From positions 1 through 5,665 of the forward strand of contig JAILBD010000008.1 in assembly GCA_024681275.1 (NCBI GenBank): a DNA stretch of 5,665 nucleotides. Direction: 5' to 3'. Shown piece by piece: positions 1-5,244 of this stretch. The notes under the pieces were generated by a model. It had not been told where the DNA came from. It saw nothing but the letters and a program-made list of their open reading frames with translations, and did no database searches. Position numbers and translations under genes: made by a program. This DNA is from Erysipelotrichaceae bacterium (lineage in GTDB: Bacteria > Bacillota_I > Bacilli_A > Erysipelotrichales > Erysipelotrichaceae). Within the stretch, counting starts at the first letter, position 1, and each line of letters starts with the position of its first letter.

Positions 1-291
1 ATCCAGCGGATTGAAAGAATCCTCCGCCCGCAGCTGCGGTGTGCAGGGATCGTTCGGTTCGTTGTAATCGGAACCCTCAAAACCGATGCCCCAGCCATCA
101 AGCCCCAGATGGCAATGCGCCTCGACAAAACCCGGATAGACATTCAGACCGGTCGCATCGACGACCGCCTCATCCTCCTGCAGTTCGATCGAAGCAGCGA
201 TCTTCACGATCCTGCCATTCTCCACGCGGATATCCGCAACATAAGGTTCCCTCCTGATTGCATCGTGTAACAAACCGTTTCTGATGATCAT
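1..291 (-). CDS. Amidohydrolase, metal-dependent (N-terminal 97 codons, cut by window edge)
   Basis: The reading frame is open from ATG at 291 to the left edge of the window, so only the first 97 residues are seen; I translated it directly from the sequence. Residues 1-50 form the small beta-sandwich typical of amidohydrolases (start MIIRNG, then ENGRIVKI and VVDATG). They lead into YPGFVEAHCHLGLDG, whose H59 and H61 are the HxH metal ligands of the TIM barrel. The following segment (GWGIGFEGSDYNE, then DPCTPQLRA) resembles the imidazolonepropionase-like amidohydrolases of Bacillota, which usually run to about 380-400 residues. The start is supported by AAAGGGG about 7 nt upstream and by a promoter at 324-352. 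Substrate cannot be told from this fragment. It lies about 80 bp downstream of the WYL gene on the same strand and could be partly co-transcribed with it, since no terminator is seen between them. Confidence 0.9.
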   Translation of the reverse strand, partial: MIIRNGLLHDAIRREPYVADIRVENGRIVKIAASIELQEDEAVVDATGLNVYPGFVEAHCHLGLDGWGIGFEGSDYNEPNDPCTPQLRAEDSFNPLD

Positions 292-323
292 ATATGATCC
301 CCTTTCTTTTTTCAGTTAAACGC

Positions 324-352
324 AGTATAACACGCCGCAAGTACCATTCCAA
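324..352 (-). promoter_or_regulatory. Promoter of the left-edge amidohydrolase gene
   Basis: On the minus strand there is a -35 element TTGGAA (352-347), a 17-nt spacer, and an extended -10, TGT followed by TATACT (hexamer 329-324, 5 of 6 match to TATAAT). This predicts a start near 317 and a leader of about 26 nt containing the AAAGGGG ribosome binding site. It is the best-formed sigma-70/SigA-type promoter in the window. It indicates that the amidohydrolase can be expressed independently of the upstream WYL gene. Confidence 0.7.
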
Positions 353-371
353 GAACGACGCTCATGGATGA

Positions 372-1415
372 TCAGATCAGAAGGCCATCCTCATTCACCT
401 CATCCTCCGCAGCCTCTTTCCCTGTCTTTGCGTATCTTCTTTCCGCCCGGACGAAAAACCTGTGGATGTCTTCCCTGAGATCCTCCGGTTCCAGCACAAG
501 GGCATTTCCGCCAAGCCTGGAGAAGTACTGGAAAGCCTGCGACCTCGGACAGTCGAACCAGTAGACATCTCCCTCGACCTTGAAATACTGAGGCCGGTGC
601 AGATACATCGACCGGTACAGTTTCCGCCCCCTCTCGCCAAGTTTCACTTTGATGGGCTGATGCAGTTTCTTCATCTCATAGGAATACTGAGGACCATGTT
701 CTGCCATGGCGTCGAAGACCTCGATGAACGGCTCCGACAGATCCCTTGCCTCATTGAGGATCTTGACCTGCTTGATCCTGCTCATGCGGAAACTGTAGGG
801 ACAGCCGTTGTATGTGCACAGAAGATAGTTGAAAAGTTCCTCCTTGGAATTGGCGATCCTGTACGGCGAAACGATGTGGGCGGCATCGCTGTTCACTGTC
901 GTGAAGTAGATCTTCCTGTCTTTTTCGATCGCCTCATTGACCAGATCGAAATTCTGCCGGAAAACGATCATCTCGCGTCTGTCCTGCGGAAGGAGCGCAT
1001 ATGAAGCGAACATCTTGCGGAAATAACTGGACAGTGTCGAATTGCCCAGCAGACAATCCTGGATATAGCCGATATCATCCGCCGACTTCTTCGTCGGCTT
1101 CATCGCGATCGCCGTATCGAATTTCTCCCCGTCCAGCTGATAAGTCCTCTTGTCGACATAATGCAGGATATCGGCGGCGATATCACTGATGTCCTGCTCC
1201 TTCATGCCGTTGCGCTGTCTGATGGAATCCTGCACATGGGAAAAGATCGCGCTCTGATCCTCTTCAAACTGTTCATAATAGTTGACGATCAGATTGTTGT
1301 AAAACTCGTTCCTGTTCAGGGAACCGTCCCTTTTATAGAATTCGAAACGCTCCATGTCCTTCATGAGGATCCTGTTGACACTCTCCGGTATGTAGATCTT
1401 GATCTTTTCTTCCAT
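372..1415 (-). CDS. RHH-WYL transcriptional regulator
   Basis: This is a 347-residue WYL-domain protein. Residues about 4-50 look like a ribbon-helix-helix DNA-binding fold: a short strand KIKIYIPESV, a first helix, and a second helix starting NRNEFYNNLIVNYY. Most WYL regulators instead carry a winged HTH. Residues about 150-221 match the WYL domain: HIVSPYRIANSKEELFNYLLC, with NYL in place of WYL, then FRMSRIKQVKIL for the usual FRLDRI. Residues about 253-330 resemble the C-terminal WCX extension (KVEGDVYWF, then ALVLEPEDLRE). The acidic tail appears unstructured. The family regulates transcription by binding ligands, in several members nucleic acids, through WYL; the Cas13d accessory WYL1 has a similar RHH-WYL layout, but no cas gene is present here. 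ATG 1415 is preceded by AGGGG at 9 nt. The gene is divergent from rtcB, so control of rtcB and of itself is a reasonable inference. Confidence 0.88.
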   Translation of the reverse strand: MEEKIKIYIPESVNRILMKDMERFEFYKRDGSLNRNEFYNNLIVNYYEQFEEDQSAIFSHVQDSIRQRNGMKEQDISDIAADILHYVDKRTYQLDGEKFDTAIAMKPTKKSADDIGYIQDCLLGNSTLSSYFRKMFASYALLPQDRREMIVFRQNFDLVNEAIEKDRKIYFTTVNSDAAHIVSPYRIANSKEELFNYLLCTYNGCPYSFRMSRIKQVKILNEARDLSEPFIEVFDAMAEHGPQYSYEMKKLHQPIKVKLGERGRKLYRSMYLHRPQYFKVEGDVYWFDCPRSQAFQYFSRLGGNALVLEPEDLREDIHRFFVRAERRYAKTGKEAAEDEVNEDGLLI

Positions 1416-1437
1416 CTTTTCACGCCCCTATAAGTCA

Positions 1438-1449
1438 ATAGTACACTAT
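1438..1449. promoter_or_regulatory. Palindrome at the WYL promoter, candidate operator
   Basis: ATAGT-AC-ACTAT is an inverted repeat with 5-bp arms and a 2-bp centre, 22 bp upstream of the WYL start codon. Read on the minus strand it contains TACTAT, a 4 of 6 match to a -10 hexamer, so a dimeric RHH protein bound here could block the gene's own transcription. Autoregulation is inferred only from position and symmetry. Confidence 0.4.
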
Positions 1450-1451
1450 CA

Positions 1452-1520
1452 GTGGTCAAAATATTCAGCAATTTATTAAATTTAATCTTTATTTTTCTCA
1501 ATATATGGTGGTCAAATATT
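1452..1520. repeat. Direct repeats and palindrome in the divergent promoter region
   Basis: The motif GTGGTCAAA followed by (A)TATT occurs twice in the same orientation, at 1452-1465 and 1508-1520, with starts 56 bp apart. Between the copies, at 1475-1486, is a perfect 12-bp AT-only palindrome, ATTAAATTTAAT. On the minus strand each repeat contains TTGACC, a good -35 hexamer, but no well-spaced strong -10 follows either copy, which would fit sites for an activator or repressor. On the minus strand TTTAAT (1480-1475) with TTGAGA (1501-1496) at a short 15-nt spacing is one possible WYL promoter. Regulatory use is inferred. Confidence 0.4.
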
Positions 1521-1555
1521 TTTCTCATCTGACAATTTCTCTTAAGAAAAGATGC

Positions 1556-1564
1556 TGATAAGAT
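1556..1564 (+). promoter_or_regulatory. Possible extended -10 promoter for the rtcB leader
   Basis: TGA followed by TAAGAT is an extended -10 (TGn plus a 4 of 6 hexamer at 1559-1564). The -35 position (1536-1541, TTTCTC) is poor, which would suit an activated promoter. Transcription would begin near 1571, a few bases before the first helix of the proposed leader at 1578. That agreement is the main support. Confidence 0.4.
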
Positions 1565-1570
1565 GAGATC

Positions 1571-1821
1571 GTAAAGACAGACACCTTCAGCAGCAAAAGA
1601 ACTGACTGTTCATCAGACAAACGGTGTCTGGAAAAGACGTTTTCAGCAGACTTTCCTCAGCCGGGTGCCAAGCATCTGATCAAAGATCAGAAAGACACCG
1701 GCCCGGATCCGGCAGGAAACAACGTCTTGTCTAACGGCACCTGCAGCATCAGACAGATCACCATCATTCAGCGGGAAACGATTCACCCGCGGGTGCCATT
1801 TCTTAAGGAAAGGAGAAAACG
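1571..1821 (+). ncRNA. Proposed structured 5' leader RNA of rtcB
   Basis: No convincing ORF fills this stretch, but it is rich in complementary segments. Helix P1 pairs CAGACACC (1578-1585) with GGTGTCTG (1623-1630), 8 of 8. P2 pairs AAGACGTT (1634-1641) with AACGTCTT (1721-1728), 8 of 8, and can extend past a bulge. Inside P2, P3 pairs GCCGG-g-TG (1660-1667) with CACCGGC (1696-1702) and is capped by a 7-bp hairpin TCTGATC-AAA-GATCAGA (1675-1691). P4 pairs GGCACCT (1736-1742) with GGGTGCC (1791-1797) and encloses GCGGG (1771-1775)/CCCGC (1786-1790). The ribosome binding site follows P4 directly. There is no U-tract terminator, so any regulation would more likely act on translation. It matches no riboswitch class I can name. 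The folding is by eye only; chance helices are possible. Confidence 0.45.
1805..1815 (+). promoter_or_regulatory. rtcB ribosome binding site, possibly sequestered
   Basis: AAGGAAAGGAG lies 6 nt before ATG 1822 and fixes that start. It offers two overlapping Shine-Dalgarno registers. The segment AGGAAAG (1806-1812) is perfectly complementary to CTTTCCT at 1651-1657, which lies between helices P2 and P3 of the leader, so it could be masked by long-range pairing. The masking is an inference. Confidence 0.6.
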
Positions 1822-3024
1822 ATGTACACGATCAAAGGAAAATGCAACGAAGCGATCGTCTATGCTTCCACCGTTGAAGACCAGGCTCTTGAACAGCTGC
1901 AGACGATCTGCGATATGGAGATATACAGAGGCGCAAGGATCAGGATCATGCCGGACGTCCACGCCGGAGCCGGCTGCACGATCGGAACGACCATGACTCT
2001 TCATGGTGCCGTTACACCGAACATGGTCGGCGTCGATATCGGCTGCGGCATGGAAACAGCCATGATCAAAGAAAAGGAGATCGATTTTGAAAAACTCGAT
2101 CAGCTGATCAAAGAAAAGATCCCTTCCGGCATGAACATCAGAGACAGCAAACATCCCAACGCCGATCTGATCGATGTGTCCGATCTGAGATGCATCAGCA
2201 GGATCGGACATCTGGAAAAGGAACTCAGAGCTCTCGGTTCGCTTGGCGGAGGGAATCACTTCATTGAAGTCGATAAAGATGATGAAGGGAACCTCTACAT
2301 CGTCATACACTCCGGCTCAAGACACCTGGGAAAAGAAGTGGCGGATATCTATCAGGACCTCGCCTATAAGCAGGTCAATGGTTTATACAAGGAACAGATA
2401 CGCAGAAAGATAGACCTTCTCAAGTCGCAAGGAAAAGAGAAAGAGATCGGATCCATGTTCCAGGAGATCAAAAAGGATGCTGTCACCGGCATCCCGAAAG
2501 AACTCTCCTACGTCACAGGCGGACTCTTTGACGACTACATCCACGACATGAAGATCATGCAGGAGTTTGCCATGATAAACAGGAAGACCATGATGGACAT
2601 CATCATCGAAGGAATGGGACTCACTGTCACCGATCAGTTCACGACCATCCACAATTACATCGACACGGAGAACATGATCCTCAGAAAAGGTTCCGTCTCT
2701 GCCCAGAAAGGCGAAAAGCTCCTCATCCCCATCAACATGGCGGATGGCTCGCTGATCTGCATCGGCAAAGGCAACGCGGACTGGAACTGTTCCGCTCCGC
2801 ACGGTGCCGGACGTCTCATGTCCAGAAGCCAGGCCATGAAGACGCTGTCCCTGGAAGAATACAGGAAGCAGATGGAAGGCATCTTCACGACGACTGCCAC
2901 CATGAAGACCCTGGACGAAAGCCCGATGGCCTACAAAGGCATGGACGAAATCGTCGAAAACATCGCTCCGACCGCAGAGATCATCAAGATCATCAAACCG
3001 GTCTACAACTTCAAAGCGGAATGA
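1822..3024 (+). CDS. rtcB: RNA-splicing ligase RtcB
   Basis: This is a complete 400-residue RtcB, close to the roughly 408 residues of the E. coli enzyme. RtcB joins RNA ends bearing 2',3'-cyclic or 3'-phosphate to 5'-OH ends, using GTP and Mn(II), in tRNA splicing or RNA repair. The family signatures are all present: PDVHAGAGCTIG (44-55), VGVDIGCGM (69-77) with metal ligands D72 and C75, GGGNHF with H146, HSGSR with H163, TIHNYI with H277, and APHGAGRLMSR with H327, the residue that becomes guanylylated. No catalytic residue is missing. The gene is monocistronic: a strong RBS lies 6 nt upstream and a terminator 4 nt downstream. No archease, RtcA or PrfH gene is in the window. The divergent WYL regulator and the structured leader suggest induced expression, perhaps under RNA damage. 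Confidence 0.97.
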   Translation: MYTIKGKCNEAIVYASTVEDQALEQLQTICDMEIYRGARIRIMPDVHAGAGCTIGTTMTLHGAVTPNMVGVDIGCGMETAMIKEKEIDFEKLDQLIKEKIPSGMNIRDSKHPNADLIDVSDLRCISRIGHLEKELRALGSLGGGNHFIEVDKDDEGNLYIVIHSGSRHLGKEVADIYQDLAYKQVNGLYKEQIRRKIDLLKSQGKEKEIGSMFQEIKKDAVTGIPKELSYVTGGLFDDYIHDMKIMQEFAMINRKTMMDIIIEGMGLTVTDQFTTIHNYIDTENMILRKGSVSAQKGEKLLIPINMADGSLICIGKGNADWNCSAPHGAGRLMSRSQAMKTLSLEEYRKQMEGIFTTTATMKTLDESPMAYKGMDEIVENIAPTAEIIKIIKPVYNFKAE

Positions 3025-3027
3025 TAG

Positions 3028-3071
3028 AAAACACCTCTGATCTTTCAACGGTCAGAGGTGTTTTTATTTTT
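3028..3071. terminator. Bidirectional intrinsic terminator between rtcB and the deacylase operon
   Basis: A perfect 10-bp stem, ACACCTCTGA (3031-3040) with TCAGAGGTGT (3052-3061), encloses an 11-nt loop and is followed on the plus strand by a T-rich tract, TTTTATTTTT. Flanking A and T bases extend the stem by up to 3 pairs. On the minus strand the same stem is followed by TTTTC, so it can also end transcripts coming from the deacylase side. It begins 4 bp after the rtcB stop codon. Confidence 0.92.
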
Positions 3072-3227
3072 CAATGCAGCGGATGGACGCTCTTTTCGCC
3101 ATCCTCTTTTTCTGTGACTATGTACGACACTGTTCTGCTTCCCGGCTCCTCATCGATCATCGTCTTCTTCACGACGACAGCCGCAAGCGCAGACACCCAG
3201 AAAAACGCATGCCAGAACGATCACCAT
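3071..3227 (-). pseudogene. Small membrane-protein ORF, out of frame by one base
   Basis: An ATG at 3227 has AAAGGAG at 9 nt and lies 17 nt after the deacylase stop, which looks like an operon partner. As written, its frame gives only 25 residues ending at 3150, with an odd Cys/Arg-rich tail. Removing one T from the T5 run (plus-strand A5, 3201-3205) joins the start to a second frame that stops at 3071-3073. The result is a 51-residue protein with an N-terminal membrane helix (IVLACVFWVSALAAVVV), then KK and a charged tail rich in Glu and Lys ending VHPLH. The restored frame ends just before the terminator stem. It could be a real frameshift, a homopolymer sequencing error, or transcriptional slippage. 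I do not recognise the family; the function is unknown. Confidence 0.55.
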
Positions 3228-3244
3228 GATCCCTTTCTCCTTTC

Positions 3245-4834
3245 CTATGCCTGCGTTCCTTTTCTCAGGATCAGTTCACCGGCCTTTGAGCTGATATAAG
3301 TCTCCTTATCCATGACCTGTCTGCCATTGATGAAGACATGTTCGATGCCCTCAGGCTTGAAGTCAGGAACGCTTTCATAGACCCTGATCTTATCGGGGTC
3401 GACGATCGTGATATCCGCCTTGTAGCCTTCTTTCAGATAGCCTCTATTCTCCAGTCTGTAACGATCCGCCGTCGCACCGGTCATCTTGCGGACGATCCGC
3501 TCATACGGCATGCCATAGCGCTTCGCCAGAACGAAAAACTGCGGGAAAGTCTGGAAGGCAGCGATATTCTGCAGGCCTTTCTCTTCGACCCAGGCATCCG
3601 TCATGAAGACGGACAACTCATCTTCCATCAGCCTCTTCACGATCTCGTCGTTGTAGTACTTGCCCAGGTAGATGGAACCGTTTCGCTTGGAAAGATCGAC
3701 CAGCTTCAGATACATGTCGATCGGCTTGACGCCCTCATCTTCCGCCAGCTGCAAGACCGTCTTTCCTTCATATTCCTTGTGATCATCAGAAATGTAGGCG
3801 ACGACCATATCCTCCCAGTCGATGCCCAGCACCTTCCTGTACATCAGGATGGTCAGAGACAGTTTCAGACGGTTGATCGGCTTGACTCTCTCTTCTTCCG
3901 ATAACGATGCATACCATTCCGGGAAGACGACCGTGATGACTGAAGCGCCGTAATGGAAGACGTAGTTGTCATAAGCGATATCATAGCCTTCCTTCCTGGC
4001 CTTGTAGAAAGTGTTCAGCATCTTGTCGAGCAGCTTCCAGCTCCTGGCACCCGTGAAGATCAGGTGGCTGTATTCAAGACGGCAGCCTGATCTCTTCATG
4101 ATATCGACCGCCTCATCAAGGCCCATCTCCAGATGCGATTTCTTCGTCAGCAGAGGATAATCGGCTGAAACGATCGAACAGGCACGCGGATGTATCGTCA
4201 CGATGCCGTCGTATTCCGCGATCTTCCTGGCGAAAGCGATCAGTTCGTCATCCTTTGAATAGCGGTTCGGCTCATACATGAAACCAAAGGAACCGCCCAA
4301 AGCGCCTTCCCGCATCGCCTCATCGACATATCCCATCTCTTCTTCGATCTGTTCAGCCGTGTAAGGCGTCGGATCATAACCCGTCATGCCGGCGCGCACA
4401 GAACCGTTGCCGACCAACGGTGCCATGTTGACGTAGAGGTTCCCCTTTGCCCTGTCCTTGAACTGCCGGAAAGAACCGGGGTGCTGCGCATTGAAAAGAC
4501 CGCCGCCGATCTTGTCCTTATAAGGCGTATCTTCCTTCATGCCGAACGGGGAGAAGCTGCAGTTGCCTGTGATCTGCGTCGTGATCCCCTGTTCAATGAA
4601 CGGTCTATAGAACTTCTCCGCATCCTCGCGGTCATAGAAAAAGTCGTTGTGCGAATGGGCATCGATGAGGCCCGGACAGACCAGACATCCTTCCGCATCG
4701 ATCACCCTGTCAGCATCCTGTGTGATCTTTTCAGCCACTTCCAGGATCCTGTCATCTTCAAAGAGAAGATCTCCCTTGTAAGGTCTGTTTCCCGTACCAT
4801 CGACGATCATGCCGTTTTTCACCAGAGTCCTCAT
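3245..4834 (-). CDS. N-acyl-D-amino-acid deacylase (D-aminoacylase) family amidohydrolase
   Basis: This is a complete 529-residue protein of the D-aminoacylase branch of the amidohydrolase superfamily, zinc enzymes that release D-amino acids from N-acyl forms; some relatives act on other amides. The small beta domain comes first (residues 1-55, LVKNGMIVDGTG). Then comes PGLIDAHSHND with the H60/H62 pair. ITGNCSFSPFG supplies C92, the bridging cysteine typical of this family, and GSFGFMYEPN (181-190) follows. Candidate later ligands are H215 (TIHPRA), H257 (EYSHLIF) and D413 (FMTDAW). The C-terminus shows the usual RGYLKEGYKADITIVDP and EHVFINGRQV. Length is normal. ATG 4834 is preceded by GGGAGG at 8 nt. 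It is probably transcribed from 4873-4881 together with the small downstream ORF. It is likely cytosolic since no signal peptide is seen. The exact substrate is not determinable; a role in D-amino acid or peptidoglycan fragment salvage is inference. Confidence 0.92.
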   Translation of the reverse strand: MRTLVKNGMIVDGTGNRPYKGDLLFEDDRILEVAEKITQDADRVIDAEGCLVCPGLIDAHSHNDFFYDREDAEKFYRPFIEQGITTQITGNCSFSPFGMKEDTPYKDKIGGGLFNAQHPGSFRQFKDRAKGNLYVNMAPLVGNGSVRAGMTGYDPTPYTAEQIEEEMGYVDEAMREGALGGSFGFMYEPNRYSKDDELIAFARKIAEYDGIVTIHPRACSIVSADYPLLTKKSHLEMGLDEAVDIMKRSGCRLEYSHLIFTGARSWKLLDKMLNTFYKARKEGYDIAYDNYVFHYGASVITVVFPEWYASLSEEERVKPINRLKLSLTILMYRKVLGIDWEDMVVAYISDDHKEYEGKTVLQLAEDEGVKPIDMYLKLVDLSKRNGSIYLGKYYNDEIVKRLMEDELSVFMTDAWVEEKGLQNIAAFQTFPQFFVLAKRYGMPYERIVRKMTGATADRYRLENRGYLKEGYKADITIVDPDKIRVYESVPDFKPEGIEHVFINGRQVMDKETYISSKAGELILRKGTQA

Positions 4835-4872
4835 CTTCCTAACCTCCCGATCGCATCCGATCTATATCCATT

Positions 4873-4881
4873 ATTCTATCA
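4873..4881 (-). promoter_or_regulatory. Extended -10 promoter of the deacylase gene
   Basis: On the minus strand TGA followed by TAGAAT (hexamer 4878-4873, 5 of 6) forms an extended -10 element. The -35 position is weak (TATTTT at 17 nt), which is common with extended -10 promoters. The predicted start near 4866 gives a leader of about 32 nt carrying the GGGAGG ribosome binding site. Confidence 0.6.
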
Positions 4882-4938
4882 TGTATGACAGACCGAAAAT
4901 ACGGGAACACTTATTCTCCGTATCCTTATAACACTGAC

Positions 4939-5088
4939 CCGGCATCCGCCATTTACTCAGGCATAAAAAATGTACAGTTCATCCTGTATCATAAGATCGT
5001 AGAAAGAAAGTCTTCTTTGCGTTTCATTTGTATGTCATGTTGTTCCTTTCTGCAGAAAGACCGTCAATCCATTCTGACGGTCTTTTGC
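4939..5088 (+). ncRNA. Possible small RNA ending at an intrinsic terminator
   Basis: This is the main content of the 410-bp stretch between the deacylase and Rpn-like genes. A -10-like TATAAC (4927-4932, 5 of 6) has a partial -35 (GGAACA, 4904-4909) 17 nt upstream and would start a transcript near 4939. The plus-strand hairpin at 5056-5086 would end it about 150 nt later. Inside are weak hairpins such as AAAGAA/TTCTTT (5003-5018). There is no RBS-supported ORF of useful length. The terminator must serve something, yet no protein gene precedes it on the plus strand. Alternatively it ends minus-strand transcripts, or the region is a decayed gene. Confidence 0.25.
5056..5086. terminator. Intrinsic terminator hairpin upstream of the Rpn-like gene
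   Basis: AAAGACCGTCA (5056-5066) pairs perfectly with TGACGGTCTTT (5075-5085) around an 8-nt loop. Counting GACCGTCA/TGACGGTC as the stem leaves TTTT on the plus strand and TTTC on the minus strand, so it could act in either direction. The U-tract is shorter than at 3061-3071. It insulates the Rpn-like gene from upstream transcription. Confidence 0.7.
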
Positions 5089-5244
5089 ATTGAGCAAACA
5101 TATCATCCCGTCATGCAAAACACGAACTGAATTGGCTAAGATCGGAACATAAAAGACAAGATCGATCAGAAAAGTTCATCATATCAGTCATCCTCTCCAG
5201 GAAAAAACGGATTTTCCGCAAATCATGATATGGAGGTCCTGATC

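Noticed and set aside
462..1004. Long open frames antisense to the WYL gene, and similar ones antisense to rtcB (1783-2310, 2383-3048) and the deacylase (3338-3904, 4481-4888).
   Set aside because: They mirror well-identified genes, lack ribosome binding sites and match no family; they are shadows of the real coding frames.
372..1415. A Cas13d (type VI-D) CRISPR accessory locus, prompted by the RHH-WYL protein.
   Set aside because: There is no HEPN/Cas13 gene, cas1/cas2 or repeat-spacer array in the window; WYL proteins are far more widespread than type VI systems.
1784..1795. Perfect 12-bp palindrome CACCCGCGGGTG as a protein operator just before the rtcB RBS.
   Set aside because: Its halves are already explained by the 3' strands of the two adjacent leader helices; it is kept only as part of that structure.
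1661..1798. Two GGGTGCCA copies suggested a T-box riboswitch.
   Set aside because: The T-box consensus needs a GGTGGNACCGCG-like element, a Stem I specifier arrangement and usually a terminator; none is present, and rtcB is not an aminoacylation or amino-acid gene.
1736..1798. A tRNA gene.
   Set aside because: Only 28 nt lie between the acceptor-like strand and the T-stem-like strand, too few for D and anticodon arms, and there is no CCA or standard T loop.
4885..5130. An 81-residue plus-strand ORF.
   Set aside because: It has no ribosome binding site, an unremarkable composition and runs straight through the terminator hairpin at 5056-5086.
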